In this document: positions 1-9,036 of the stretch, in pieces | Layout of the letters: each line of letters begins with the position of its first letter | How positions within the stretch are numbered: position 1 is the first letter of the stretch | Source: a virus | Virus record (IMG/VR): IMGVR_UViG_3300031251_000031 | Span: 1 to 49,426 of that record | Reading direction: 5' to 3' (one strand) | DNA: 49,426 nt | Position numbers and translations under genes: made by a program | The notes under the pieces: generated by a model | Told to the model about the DNA's origin: nothing | Database searches by the model: none | What the model saw: only the letters and a program-made list of their open reading frames with translations

Positions 1-127
1 CGTGCGTGCGACACCTCGCCGTCCATCAGCGCCTGCTCCGCCGCGATCCCGCAGGCGTGGCAGCCGCAGCTGAGGCCCTGCACGCTTGTGCCGTGGTAGC
101 GGATGCCGGTGTCGAAGGAGATCCCCT
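1..127. repeat. Terminal direct repeat from circular assembly (left copy)
   Basis: Bases 1-127 are identical to 49300-49426. An exact 127-base overlap at the two ends is the usual sign of a circular sequence opened by a k-mer assembler with k=127. The repeat lies inside a gene that reads through the join in frame, so a true packaged terminal repeat is less likely than an assembly overlap. The non-redundant unit is 49,299 bp. Confidence 0.95.
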
Positions 128-626
128 TGAGATCGGCCACCAGTGTCAGCCCTTCCTCGTGTAGGCGGCGGGTCTCGGCCTTGGTCGGCTTGCTCATGTT
201 GTCGGTGCGGGGGCCGACCCAGTGGTACACCTTCCGGTTGGAGCCACCGTCGCGGGTCTTGGTCTCCCGGATTTCGATGAGCTTGCTCTCCGTCAGTCGG
301 CGGAGGTGCCGCAGCGCGGTCGGCTTGCTGATCTCACACGCGGTCATCACGTCGGTGACCCGGGCGCCCGTGAAGCGGGTAGCCATCCAGGTCTCCACGG
401 TCGTGGCAGCGTCGCTGTTGCGGGTGCCGTCGGTGATCCTGCGCAGAGTCTTCTTGGCGTCCTCTACCTGATCCGGCCGCATTCGGTCGGAGTCGATGAC
501 GGGGATGCCGCGTACACGCCAGAACGGCAGATGCGAGAACTCCCTCCGCTCGGCGGGGGTCGCGGTTCCGCGCTCCATGGCCTGCTCGTGGGCAACGATG
601 CTCAGGTGGGTCAGTTCTGTGTCCAT
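1..626 (-). CDS. Winged-helix DNA-binding protein, N-terminal part (continues at 49299-49140)
   Basis: Reading leftward from ATG at 626, the frame stays open to base 1 and continues without a stop through the circular join to a stop at 49140, giving 261 residues. The start has GGAGAG 5-10 bases upstream. Residues about 85-140 look like a winged helix: a recognition-helix stretch with SKPTALRHLRRL, then a basic wing with RETKTRDGGSNRK. Near residue 180 there is a CGCHACG cluster that could bind zinc. The gene is divergent from the late operon, with control elements between them, so it is a candidate regulator of late genes or of the dispersed 13-bp motif. That role is inference. A replication initiator with a winged helix is an alternative. 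Confidence 0.85.
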   Translation of the reverse strand, partial: MDTELTHLSIVAHEQAMERGTATPAERREFSHLPFWRVRGIPVIDSDRMRPDQVEDAKKTLRRITDGTRNSDAATTVETWMATRFTGARVTDVMTACEISKPTALRHLRRLTESKLIEIRETKTRDGGSNRKVYHWVGPRTDNMSKPTKAETRRLHEEGLTLVADLKGISFDTGIRYHGTSVQGLSCGCHACGIAAEQALMDGEVSHA

Positions 627-646
627 TTTGCTCTCCAGGGTTTGAT

Positions 647-659
647 TTACCGGCTCACC
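647..659 (-). repeat. Dispersed motif, weak variant
   Basis: On the minus strand this reads GGTGAGCCGGTAA, matching 10 of 13 bases of the consensus CCTGAGCCAGTAA. It lies 21 bases upstream of the winged-helix gene start. The 5' bases form one arm of the 656-672 stem-loop. It keeps the usual position and direction but is the most diverged copy. Confidence 0.5.
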
Positions 660-791
660 TCTATAAAAGGTGGGCACCCATGGAGAACTGCGGGTTTGCG
701 GGGCCGCCGACAACGGCGCAACAACCTCTGGTACCCGGCGCGACAGATCCGGGCCTCGCCTTTACTCGCTCGCACGACCTCACGCCAACAA

Positions 792-804
792 CGTGAGCCA
801 GTAA
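792..804 (+). repeat. Dispersed motif copy, late-operon leader
   Basis: CGTGAGCCAGTAA (12 of 13) runs directly into GGAGG at 805-809, the ribosome site of the 816 gene. This is the only good copy on the plus strand, and it points with late transcription. The changed second base lets CGTGAG pair with CTCACG at 779-784. Confidence 0.85.
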
Positions 805-815
805 GGAGGTAAGCG

Positions 816-947
816 GTGGGTTTGAACGTGTCAATCCGAAATGGCACGCGCTCAGGAGTCCGCACCCCCTTCGTGGGCGGTCACGGGCCGAAGTGCGTGT
901 GCTCGAAGTGCGAGGAGGCCGAAAATGGACGTAGTAAGCACCACTGA
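816..947 (+). CDS. 43-residue Cys-rich microprotein
   Basis: This GTG-started frame has a near-perfect ribosome site, AAGGAGG, 7 bases upstream, and it immediately follows the motif copy at 792. The product is 43 residues, basic, with a C-V-C-x-x-C cluster at residues 27-32 after GGHGPK, which suggests a small zinc knuckle. It overlaps the first 23 bases of the ClpP-like gene in another frame. Its ribosome site is better than that of the downstream gene, so the two may be translationally coupled. No function is recognised. It is the first gene of the late operon. Confidence 0.65.
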   Translation: MGLNVSIRNGTRSGVRTPFVGGHGPKCVCSKCEEAENGRSKHH

Positions 948-1572
948 CCGGAAAGAGCGCAATCGCGCCCTCCGGGACGAGCTTTTGGCCCTTGAGGCCG
1001 AGAAGAAGCGCCTGGAAGTCGCCACCGAGCGGCTGCACCAGGAGGAGATCACCCGGACGGGGCTGCGCAACGGCCGCTTCGTCTTGCTGGGTGCGATCAC
1101 CGAGATGAACGTGCACAACATGCTGCTCAAGATGGAGGAGTTCTCCCGGGCGAACCCCGGGGCCGACATCGAGATCATCGTGAACTCCGGCGGCGGCAGC
1201 TGCTTCGAGGGCTTCGCGCTGATCGACGGCATCGAGCGGTTGAAGCGGGACGGCCACAGGGTCACGATCACCGGCATCGGTCTGGTCGCGAGCATGGCCA
1301 CCGTCATCCAGCAGGCTGCCGACGTGCGCCGCCTGGGCAAGAACGCTTGGTACCTGATCCACGAGGTGGCGGGCTCGATGTCCGGCACCGTCAGCGCCCA
1401 GGAGAACCAGCAGGCGTTCATGCGCAAGCTGAATGGGCAGGCGATGAGCATGTATCAGGCCCGGGGCGCCAAGATCACCCCCGCGGTACTGAAGCGCAAG
1501 ACCAAGAACGCGGACTGGTACCTGACTGCCGAGGAGGCGCTGGCATCCGGCTTCGTGGATGAAGTGATCTGA
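925..1572 (+). CDS. ClpP-like serine protease, probable head maturation protease
   Basis: The ATG at 925 has GAGGAGG 7 bases upstream. The 215-residue product carries the ClpP fold markers: NSGGGS in the oxyanion region, the nucleophile in GLVASMAT (near residue 115), and the catalytic histidine in YLIHEVAG. The C-terminal GFVDE resembles the end of the ClpP core. The first 45 residues are a charged helix likely to be coiled coil. Phage ClpP-like proteases usually cut the scaffold and sometimes the portal during capsid maturation. Its place just before terminase fits, though it is not fused to a scaffold as in many phages. The stop TGA is directly followed by the terminase GTG. Confidence 0.85.
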   Translation: MDVVSTTDRKERNRALRDELLALEAEKKRLEVATERLHQEEITRTGLRNGRFVLLGAITEMNVHNMLLKMEEFSRANPGADIEIIVNSGGGSCFEGFALIDGIERLKRDGHRVTITGIGLVASMATVIQQAADVRRLGKNAWYLIHEVAGSMSGTVSAQENQQAFMRKLNGQAMSMYQARGAKITPAVLKRKTKNADWYLTAEEALASGFVDEVI

Positions 1573-3102
1573 GTGAGTGACCGCCTGCCCCTCTCGCTGC
1601 GGTCGATCACCGCCGGGGGGCAGGACACGGCACCCGACGTAGCCCGTCTGGGCCTGAGCGCCCTTGGGGAGCTATTCCCGACCAAGCTCTGGTGGTTCCT
1701 GCGCGGCAACTACATGCCGCACGGCTGGCAGGCCGCATTCCACGCTGCCGACCGTAACGGGCGCATTCGGCGCTTCCGGCACCTGGCCGCTGGCCGTCGA
1801 GGCGGGAAAACGCTCTCGGCCGCCCGCGAGGTGACCTTCTACTGCGAGCACCCGCGTGAGTTCCATCGGGACGCCCATGGGGCGGATCTCGACCGGGGCC
1901 TGATCGTCTGGGTGCTGACCAAGGATCACACGGTGGGCCTGGCGGCCCGCATGGCGATGCAGGAGGCCCTGAACGAGGCCGGCCTGATTGCAAACCGGGA
2001 CTATAAGTGGAACAAGACGGAAAAGAGCATCGAGTTCCTGAACTCGGGCACCCTGCTCCAGTTCCGGTCGGCCGAAGACCCGCAGAGCTTGCGCGGTCTG
2101 GGCCTCGACATCCTGTGGATCGATGAGGCCGCCTTCGTCCGGGATAGTGACGCCTGGCAGATCGTCCGGCCTTCGCTGTCGGACAAAGCGGGCATCGTCA
2201 TCACGACCACCACGCCGCATGGCAAAAACTGGTTCTGGGACACGTTCTTCCAGGGCACCGCCCTGACGGACGAATACCAGTTCCGGGTGGAGTACACCTC
2301 CATCGACAGCCCGCACTTCCTCACGGAGGAGTGGGAGATTGCCCGGCGCGACATGCACCCGGCGATGTTCAAGCAGGAGTACATGGCGGCCTTCGACGCG
2401 ATGAGCGGTCTGACGCTCTCCGGCGAGTGGCTTCAGTGGTACACCCGCAAGAACCAGGTGGATCACCCGGATGAGATCGTGATTCCCGACCGGCTGCGAA
2501 CCTACCTCGGGGTTGACCCCTCGACGGGCGACTCGGAGGACGAGTTCGCCATCGCCCTGATCGGCCTCTCGGAGGACTCTCAGTACGCCTTCCTGCTCGA
2601 CTACTGGAAGGGGCACATTCAGTTCCCTGAGCAGGTGCAGATGATCCAGGAGTGGCAGCTGAAGTACCGCCCCAACCTGATTGGGGTGGAGGCGAACGCC
2701 TACCAGAAGGTGCTAACGCAGCAGGTCAACCGCCTGGCGTCGTTCCCGGCCGTCGTGCCGGTGATGAGCCGCGGCAACAAGAACGAGCGAATCATCTCGA
2801 TGAGCCCCCTGTTCAAGATCGGCAAGGTGCGCATCCACCCGTCCCATGTCGAGTTCATCGACCAGTGGGTCAGCTTCGACGGCAACCGCCGCGACAACCG
2901 TGATGACCTCCTGGACGCTGTGGAGGTGGCCCTGGGTGTCGCCGGTGTGATGCTGCCGGGCCTTGGTGAGGGGCCAACCCCGCCGGGACTCAGCAGCATG
3001 AACGACGAGGCCGCCGCAGCAATCCAGACCATGAAGAAGCGCGAGGGCCGCACAGGCTCCGCCCTACAGATACTCGACCCGGATCTCGGGGAGGAGTGGT
3101 GA
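1573..3102 (+). CDS. Terminase large subunit
   Basis: This 509-residue protein is the packaging motor. The ATPase domain shows Walker A as AAGRRGGKT (near residue 75) and Walker B as ILWIDEAAF (near 182), followed by a TTTTPHG coupling motif. The C-terminal RNase H-like nuclease shows the acidic residues of YLGVDPSTGDSED, IGVEANAY and DDLLDAVEVAL. The GTG start directly follows the protease stop. Length and motif order are normal for the family. Confidence 0.95.
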   Translation: MSDRLPLSLRSITAGGQDTAPDVARLGLSALGELFPTKLWWFLRGNYMPHGWQAAFHAADRNGRIRRFRHLAAGRRGGKTLSAAREVTFYCEHPREFHRDAHGADLDRGLIVWVLTKDHTVGLAARMAMQEALNEAGLIANRDYKWNKTEKSIEFLNSGTLLQFRSAEDPQSLRGLGLDILWIDEAAFVRDSDAWQIVRPSLSDKAGIVITTTTPHGKNWFWDTFFQGTALTDEYQFRVEYTSIDSPHFLTEEWEIARRDMHPAMFKQEYMAAFDAMSGLTLSGEWLQWYTRKNQVDHPDEIVIPDRLRTYLGVDPSTGDSEDEFAIALIGLSEDSQYAFLLDYWKGHIQFPEQVQMIQEWQLKYRPNLIGVEANAYQKVLTQQVNRLASFPAVVPVMSRGNKNERIISMSPLFKIGKVRIHPSHVEFIDQWVSFDGNRRDNRDDLLDAVEVALGVAGVMLPGLGEGPTPPGLSSMNDEAAAAIQTMKKREGRTGSALQILDPDLGEEW

Positions 3103-3103
3103 T

Positions 3104-3343
3104 ATGAGCCGATTGAACGACGCGGAGCGCGACTCGCTGCCCGCAGATGCGTTCGTCTTCCCAAAGACGCGCGAGTTCCCGATCCCCGATGAGAACCATG
3201 CTCGGGCCGCCCTGACTGATGCCGCTGGCACCGCCAAGGAGGCTGCCGTCCGCAAGGCCGTGGCCGAGAAGTTCCCGAGCATCGACCAGGCGGACGGGTC
3301 AAAGACCTACCAGGTGCGTGGCCGAAGTGGCAAGCGAATCTGA
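3104..3343 (+). CDS. Small hypothetical protein in packaging region
   Basis: The ATG is 1 base after the terminase stop and has GAGGAG upstream. The 79 residues include a stretch (residues 20-60) rich in Ala, Lys and Asp with the pattern FPIPDENHARAAL, resembling short DUF6582-type proteins of phages and actinobacteria. Its place between terminase and portal suggests an accessory packaging or head role, which is not shown. Confidence 0.75.
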   Translation: MSRLNDAERDSLPADAFVFPKTREFPIPDENHARAALTDAAGTAKEAAVRKAVAEKFPSIDQADGSKTYQVRGRSGKRI

Positions 3344-3611
3344 GCACACCTGCGCTGCGTGCGCGGCGCGTGACCAGACCATCGTGGTCATGGCCGACCA
3401 GATCGACTGGCTACGGAACCAGCTGGAGCGCCGACAGGCCGCCCCGGCCGTGTCCCCGACCTCGATGATCGACGCCGGGCCTGCCCTCTGGGGCCAGAGC
3501 ACGGAGCCGGAAGACCACTTCGCCGCCTTTGAGGCGGGGCAGATCAGCGAGGAAGAACTCGAACAGCGCCTTGCAGCGGCCCAGACCGGCCTGCCGCACG
3601 GCGAGAAGTAG
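3318..3611 (+). CDS. Small coiled-coil protein with CxxC
   Basis: The likely start is GTG at 3318 (or GTG at 3327), overlapping the previous gene by 26 bases. The ribosome site is weak, so coupling is likely. The 97 residues have a CAAC near the N terminus, a helix (ADQIDWLRNQLERRQ), and an acidic C-terminal part with EAGQISEEELEQRL. That C-terminal pattern, just upstream of portal, is common in small phage head proteins of unknown role. Confidence is in the frame rather than the function. Confidence 0.65.
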   Translation: MAEVASESEHTCAACAARDQTIVVMADQIDWLRNQLERRQAAPAVSPTSMIDAGPALWGQSTEPEDHFAAFEAGQISEEELEQRLAAAQTGLPHGEK

Positions 3612-3623
3612 GAAGGAGGGTCG

Positions 3624-6206
3624 ATGGCAGACGACAGCGAGGCACGGCCCTTCATCGGGCTGAAAGACCTGACCGATGCGGGAAAGCTGGCCACCAAGCG
3701 AAAGGCCATCGAGACCCTGCGCTACGACCGGATGCGCGAGTATTCCCTGAACCGGGCCTTCTACGAGGGCCGCCAGTGGGTGTACTACTCGCCGACGACC
3801 CGCCGGGTGCTCGACATGCCCGAGAATGCCGGGCCTGCGTGGCGTGTGCGCCTGTACAGCAACCAGATCGCCCCGGGTGTCGCCCATTGGGCCGCCCAGA
3901 CGACCAAGACCCGCCCCACCATCGAGGCGGAGCCCGATTCCGGTTCCGATTTCGATGTGAAGTCTGCTCAGATGGCCGAGAGCCTGTTCGAGTACGCCTT
4001 CGAGGAGTGGGGGCTCCAGTCGAAGACCGTGGACGCGATGCACGACGCCGCCCTCTCCGGCGGCTTCATGAAGGTCTCGTGGGACGCCCTGGCGGGCAAG
4101 CCGATGACCTTCACCCTCGACCCCAATGGTCAGCCGATCATGGACGAGGAACTGGCCGAACTCTACAAGGAGCAGATCAGCACGCTGGCACAGCAGCAGG
4201 GGCAAGACCCCGAAGCCGTGTTGGCGCAGTTCGTGAAGACGGTCTACGTCGGCGACATCTCCATCGAGAACATGACGGCGGAAAACGTCCTGATCGACCC
4301 CTCGGCCAAGCGGTTCGAGGATGCGAACTGGGCGATCTGCACGCACTACCTCGACCCTGACGAGATCAAGGCGCGGTGGGGCGTCACCGTCAGCCCGAAC
4401 TCGATCCGTGACACCGAACGTCCCCAGATCGGGGAGCAGCGCGACCGCCAGCAGGAGAACACCCTGCGCGAGGTGTACATCATGTATGTGCGCCCCTGCC
4501 CGGCCCTCCCGAAGGGTCGGTATGTCGCGTGGATCGAGGGGCCGAACCAGATCCTCCAGGACATCGACTGGCCGTACCCGTTCCGTATTCTGCCGCTGGT
4601 CAAGTTCCCAGGGCGGTATCGGCCGGGCTCAGCCTACGACGATCCGATCACCAGTGAAGCACGCGGGATGCAGAAGGATCTGAACCGCACCCTTTCGCAG
4701 GTGGTGGAGCACAAGAACCTGACCATGCGCCCGCAGGTGTTCGCACCGACGGGCTCGCTCAAGCAGAAGATCACGGCGGAACCGGGCGCGGTGTGGGAGT
4801 ACAACCCCATCGGCAACCACGTGCCCCAGTGGCGCGAGATCCCGGGGCTCCCCGGCTACGTCTTCGAGCACCTGGCCGACCTCCAGAACCGCATCGACAA
4901 GGTGTACAACCGCATTCCGACGGGCCGCGACCAGCTGCCCGCACGGGTGGATAGCGGTCAGATCGTGGAGCAGATCCAGGAGAGCACGGCCGACAACCTC
5001 AGCCCGGTGATCCTGGGCCTGGAAGACGCCATGGCCCGCCTGGGCACCCTCATCGTCGCATACGCCAAGGAATACTACACCGAGCCGCGCCTCCTGAAGA
5101 TCCGGGGGCAGGGCGGGTCGGTGCAGGTCAAGAAGTTCATGGGCAGCGACATCGAGGGCGGATTCAGCTTCAAGCCGCGCTACGGCACCGGCCTCCCGCG
5201 CTCACGCGCCGGACGGCAGGCGGCCATCATGGAACTGCTCCAGGCGCAGCTGATCGATCCGCGGACGGCAATGAAACACCTCGATCTCGGGGATGTGAAC
5301 GGAGTCCAGGCCCTGATTGCGCTGGACGAGGATCACGCCTACCGAGACCACGACAAGATCCTGCGGGGCATCCCGATCAACGCTCCGGCGTTGCAGGAGG
5401 CTCAGCAGCAGATGCAGCAGTTCATGCAGCAGGCTCAGCAGGTCGTGGCGCAGATCCAGGCCGGGCAGCCGGTGGACTACGACCAGGACGGCCAGCCGGA
5501 CGATCCCAACCAGGTCATGCAGCAGCTTCAGCAGCAACAGCAGCAGCTGCAACAGGCCATGGAGGACGCCCCCTGGCAGCCGCGGGACTTCGAGAACGTG
5601 CAGGAGCACATCGAGATCCATTCGCGGATGATGAAGTCGGTCGAGTTCGAGGGCTACCCGCCCGAGGTTCAGGCGATATTCGAGAAGCACTACCAGCTGA
5701 CCTACCAGCGCAACATCGAGATCATGATGGCCTCCCCTGACCAGCAGGCGACGCCGAAGATCAACGTGAGGGCGATGGGCACGGTGTCGGCCCCGGTGAT
5801 GGCGAAGCTGCTCCAGAAGGGCGGCATCGACGTGACTGAGGACGATGTTTCGCAGCCGCCGCTCGACACCCAGGTGATCGACACGCTGGAACAGCCGAAC
5901 GTGGACGAGTCGGGCAACTCCCATCTCCAGCAGATGGATCAGGTGCTCACGATGCAGCAGGCATCGGACGACCACGCTCTCAACCAGGCAAAGGTGGCCC
6001 AGGCAATGGGTCACGCGGAGGCGAGCGCAAGCCACGCCTCGGATCAGACGCAGCTACAGCAGGAGGGCATCCTCCAGCAGCAGGTGATGACGGCACAGAA
6101 GCACGCCCAGTCCCTGCGGCACGCTGAGGAGAAGCACAAGCAGGCCCTGGCCAACGCCGAAAAGGCGGCCAGCGCGAAGCCCCCCGGGCCAAAGTCCAAG
6201 GGGTAA
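3624..6206 (+). CDS. Portal protein (P22-like, long Gln-rich C-terminus)
   Basis: At 860 residues this is large for a portal. The ATG has GGAAGGAGG upstream. The N-terminal two thirds carry portal-type sequence: a Tyr/Arg-rich start with FYEGRQWVYYSP, the MTAENVLIDP segment, and SNQIAPGVAHWAAQTTKTRP. After about residue 590 the chain becomes Gln-rich (runs of QQQ) and helical, resembling the barrel of P22 gp1. The portal is the dodecameric DNA channel at one vertex. The long barrel supports a short-tailed virion. Confidence 0.85.
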   Translation: MADDSEARPFIGLKDLTDAGKLATKRKAIETLRYDRMREYSLNRAFYEGRQWVYYSPTTRRVLDMPENAGPAWRVRLYSNQIAPGVAHWAAQTTKTRPTIEAEPDSGSDFDVKSAQMAESLFEYAFEEWGLQSKTVDAMHDAALSGGFMKVSWDALAGKPMTFTLDPNGQPIMDEELAELYKEQISTLAQQQGQDPEAVLAQFVKTVYVGDISIENMTAENVLIDPSAKRFEDANWAICTHYLDPDEIKARWGVTVSPNSIRDTERPQIGEQRDRQQENTLREVYIMYVRPCPALPKGRYVAWIEGPNQILQDIDWPYPFRILPLVKFPGRYRPGSAYDDPITSEARGMQKDLNRTLSQVVEHKNLTMRPQVFAPTGSLKQKITAEPGAVWEYNPIGNHVPQWREIPGLPGYVFEHLADLQNRIDKVYNRIPTGRDQLPARVDSGQIVEQIQESTADNLSPVILGLEDAMARLGTLIVAYAKEYYTEPRLLKIRGQGGSVQVKKFMGSDIEGGFSFKPRYGTGLPRSRAGRQAAIMELLQAQLIDPRTAMKHLDLGDVNGVQALIALDEDHAYRDHDKILRGIPINAPALQEAQQQMQQFMQQAQQVVAQIQAGQPVDYDQDGQPDDPNQVMQQLQQQQQQLQQAMEDAPWQPRDFENVQEHIEIHSRMMKSVEFEGYPPEVQAIFEKHYQLTYQRNIEIMMASPDQQATPKINVRAMGTVSAPVMAKLLQKGGIDVTEDDVSQPPLDTQVIDTLEQPNVDESGNSHLQQMDQVLTMQQASDDHALNQAKVAQAMGHAEASASHASDQTQLQQEGILQQQVMTAQKHAQSLRHAEEKHKQALANAEKAASAKPPGPKSKG

Positions 6207-6209
6207 GCG

Positions 6210-6731
6210 TTGGCGGGCACAGGTACCGCTCGCCGCTTTTCTGACGCCGACAAGGTTCACGTCTACACAGTGCTCGCCGCGAATGGGGGCAACGTCAAGG
6301 CGACCGTCCGGGAGACCGGCGTGTCCGCCCCGACGATCCGCAAGTGGCGGGCGCTGTGGGAGACAGAAGGGCCACCGGCGAGCGCAGAAGACCGACAGGA
6401 AGCAGTCCGGGACTTTGTGCAGGACGCGGAGCGAATCCGCAACCTCGCAATGGCCAAGCTCGAAAGCGAGATCGCCAGCGGCGAAGTGAAACCGCAGCAG
6501 CTGATTATCGCAATCGGCGTACTGGACGACAAAATCACCCGCGCCAAAGGCATGCCCGACAAGCGCATCGAGAGGAACCAACTCCCGTCCCCGGACGAGA
6601 TGCGGGAACTGATCGGTGGCGCGATTCGGTTGGGCATCGAGGCAGCGGAACGGCGGCACGAGGAGATCGTGGACGCCGAACTGGTCACGGAGGAGCCCGA
6701 TCCCCCGGCTCTCCCGCTGACCACCGAATAA
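6210..6731 (+). CDS. HTH protein, possible small terminase subunit
   Basis: The 173-residue protein starts at TTG with AAGGGG upstream, 3 bases after the portal stop. Residues 12-50 form a helix-turn-helix of the transposase/small-terminase type, with NGGNVKATVRETGVSAPTIR. The rest is helical and acidic. Small terminase subunits have this layout and bind pac or cos DNA. Its place after the portal rather than before the large subunit is unusual, so a regulator is possible. Confidence 0.65.
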   Translation: MAGTGTARRFSDADKVHVYTVLAANGGNVKATVRETGVSAPTIRKWRALWETEGPPASAEDRQEAVRDFVQDAERIRNLAMAKLESEIASGEVKPQQLIIAIGVLDDKITRAKGMPDKRIERNQLPSPDEMRELIGGAIRLGIEAAERRHEEIVDAELVTEEPDPPALPLTTE

Positions 6732-6767
6732 CCCGACCCGGGACTCGGAAACCACCAAGGAGGACAC

Positions 6768-7745
6768 ATGGCTGGCTTGGACATTGACATCCAGGGAGCA
6801 GCAGCGGCACTCGAAGCTCACGACGCTCAGGCGGCGGAGACAGAGCAAGCCGTCACACCCCCGGCTCTGCCGGTAGAAGGGCAGCCCCCGGCTGCCGAAG
6901 TCGAGGCTCCTGCACCCGCTGAAGGCGGACAGGCCCCGGAGGAGACTCCGGACTTCACCTCGATTGACGACAGCGTGCTGTCACCGGAGCTTCTGGCGAT
7001 CAAGCGGTCGATGCAGGCCGACTATACGCGGAAGACCCAGGAGGCGGCACCTTGGCGGAAGATGGCTGACGAGTTTGGCGTGGAAAGCCCGGATGAAGTC
7101 CGGGACGCCATGGCTCTCTATCAGCGCATCTCCGACCCAAGCTCGTGGCCACAGCTGCACAGCGAACTGAGTCAGTACCTCGAAGCGAATGGGGTAGCAC
7201 CGGCTCAGGCGCAACAGCAGGCAAGCGAGCAGCTGGCTGATTTCGCCATTCAGGCACAGGGCGTCGAGCCCGAAGCGTTCGATGAGGACGATGATCCTCG
7301 TCTGGCGGCCTTGGCGAAGCAGGTTCAGGAGCAGAACAACGCCATGCACCAGCTGGTCACGCACCTCCAGACGCAGCAGCAGACCTCTGAGCTTCAGAGG
7401 CAGGCTGAGGCCCTGGGAGAGCACCTGACCAAGCAGGAACTGGCGATTCGGCAGCAGAACCCGCACTACGGCGATGACGACATCGCTGCGATCTACAACC
7501 TCATGAGTGAGGACGCCAACCTGACGGCGGCCCAGCAGAAGTACGACTCCTTGGTCGGCGCTGCGGTGGCTCGCTACATCGGTGGCAAGCAGACGGTCGC
7601 AAACAGCCAGCCCGCCCCCATCCCGGGTGGCGGCATCGTGGCAACGGAGACCCAGGAGCGTCCTCGCACGCTCGCTGACGGTCACAAAGCCGCGATGGAG
7701 TACGTGAGGCAGCTTGAGCGCCAAGAGGCGCAGGCTGGCCTCTAG
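6768..7745 (+). CDS. Scaffolding protein candidate
   Basis: The ATG has AAGGAGG 6 bases upstream. The 325-residue product is acidic, Ala/Gln/Glu-rich and predicted coiled coil, with a Pro-rich segment at residues 25-60. It sits directly before the major capsid gene, where scaffolds lie. The ClpP-like protease earlier in the operon would be expected to degrade it. No catalytic motif is seen. The call rests on composition and place. Confidence 0.75.
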   Translation: MAGLDIDIQGAAAALEAHDAQAAETEQAVTPPALPVEGQPPAAEVEAPAPAEGGQAPEETPDFTSIDDSVLSPELLAIKRSMQADYTRKTQEAAPWRKMADEFGVESPDEVRDAMALYQRISDPSSWPQLHSELSQYLEANGVAPAQAQQQASEQLADFAIQAQGVEPEAFDEDDDPRLAALAKQVQEQNNAMHQLVTHLQTQQQTSELQRQAEALGEHLTKQELAIRQQNPHYGDDDIAAIYNLMSEDANLTAAQQKYDSLVGAAVARYIGGKQTVANSQPAPIPGGGIVATETQERPRTLADGHKAAMEYVRQLERQEAQAGL

Positions 7746-7771
7746 ACCATCCAAAAGCAAAGGACTGACCC

Positions 7772-9019
7772 TTGACGGGACAGGATCTCAGCGGCCTTTC
7801 GGCCGTGCTGAAGGAGTGGTACATCGGCCCCGTGAACGAGCAGCTGAACACCGACGTTATGGTGACCAGCCTGCTCAACGTTACCTCGGAAGACCTCCAG
7901 GGTAACGAGGCCGTGCTTCCGCTCCACTACGGTCGCTCCGGGGGCATCGGCTCCCGCGGTGAGAATGTTGCTCTGCCGACGGCAGGACAGCAGAAGTTCA
8001 CCAAGGCGACATACCAGCTGAAGTACCACTACGCCCGCGTCCAGGTTTCTGGCCCGGCGATCAGCAACACCCGCAGCGACCGCGGCGCCTTCCTCTCGGA
8101 GATGAAGGACGAACTGGATCGCATCAAGAACGACCTGGCGCTGGATCAGGCCCGGCAGTTCTACGGTGACGGCACCGCCGTCATCGCCACGGTGGCATCG
8201 GTCTCGGGCTCCGGCCCGACGGTCGTGACCCTGACTTCGGCGGAGCCCATCTCCAAGGGCTTCCTGCACGTCGGCATGGTCATCGACATGGGTGCCCCCG
8301 CGACTCCGCACGACATCTACCAGGCGCAGACGATCACTGACGTGAACGTCGCCACGCCCTCGATCACCGTGGCCGCCGACGGCTCCGGTTCGAGCGCAGC
8401 CGACGTGATCATCCGCAGCGGCAACGCCACGGACACGACCACCGCTTCGGCCGTCGTGGAGATGGACTCGGGCCTCCAGAAGCTCATCGGCACCGCCACC
8501 CTCGGCGGGGTCAACCCGTCCACGGCGGGTCTCGGCTTCTGGCAGTCCGACGTGGTGAGCAAGTCCGGTACCCCCGACATCAGCCTGGACGACCTCATGG
8601 TCGAGCAGAACAAGCTGAACAACGCGGGTGCCAAGAACTCGGATCTGACGGTCATGACGACCCCGGGCATCGTCCGGCGTCTGTTCGCCAGCACCGACTT
8701 CCAGGACTCGGTTCGCTTCGTCAACTCGAACACGCTGGAAGGCGGATTCGAGCAGCTGTCGTTCGCAGCGGGCTCCGGCCCCATGAAGATCAACGCCGAC
8801 CGCCTCCATCCTTGGGGTCAGGTGTCCTTCGTGGACAAGAGCACCGTTTCGGTCTACAGCCCGGCTGACTGGGACTTCCTCCAGCGCGACGGTCTGACCG
8901 TCCGGTGGGTGCAGGACTACGACGCCTTCCAGGCCGTCCTGTTCAAGTACGTGAACATGGGCACCAAGCGGCGCAACACCAGCGCCCGCCTGACCGGCTA
9001 CACCGACACCGGCTTCTAA
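7772..9019 (+). CDS. Major capsid protein
   Basis: The TTG start has AAAGGA 9 bases upstream. At 415 residues it follows the scaffold candidate. The sequence shows a helix-rich N-terminal arm, a central Thr/Ser-rich beta domain (residues 140-220), and the typical late stretch with TTPGIVRRLFASTDFQDSVRF and the end HPWGQVSF..FKYVNMGTKRR. The fold is most likely HK97-type; P22-like coat is an alternative. The Thr/Ser-rich insertion may be a surface I-domain. Confidence 0.8.
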   Translation: MTGQDLSGLSAVLKEWYIGPVNEQLNTDVMVTSLLNVTSEDLQGNEAVLPLHYGRSGGIGSRGENVALPTAGQQKFTKATYQLKYHYARVQVSGPAISNTRSDRGAFLSEMKDELDRIKNDLALDQARQFYGDGTAVIATVASVSGSGPTVVTLTSAEPISKGFLHVGMVIDMGAPATPHDIYQAQTITDVNVATPSITVAADGSGSSAADVIIRSGNATDTTTASAVVEMDSGLQKLIGTATLGGVNPSTAGLGFWQSDVVSKSGTPDISLDDLMVEQNKLNNAGAKNSDLTVMTTPGIVRRLFASTDFQDSVRFVNSNTLEGGFEQLSFAAGSGPMKINADRLHPWGQVSFVDKSTVSVYSPADWDFLQRDGLTVRWVQDYDAFQAVLFKYVNMGTKRRNTSARLTGYTDTGF

Positions 9020-9036
9020 GCCGAATCCCGCGCTTT

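Larger units (their letters stand above)
627..815. promoter_or_regulatory. Divergent control region between winged-helix gene and late operon
   Basis: No gene is seen here. It holds one copy of the dispersed motif facing each way (647-659 leftward, 792-804 rightward). Each copy is overlapped by a stem-loop with a 7-base loop: 656-660 pairs with 668-672, and 779-784 pairs with 792-797. Other short inverted repeats include CCCGG/CCGGG around 740-760 and TGGGCACCCA near 671-680. I find no convincing pair of -35 and -10 boxes. The position suggests the late promoter and its control. Confidence 0.6.

Noticed and set aside
1-127. Terminal repeat as a true packaged direct repeat
   Set aside because: Its length is exactly a common assembler k-mer and an intact gene reads through it.
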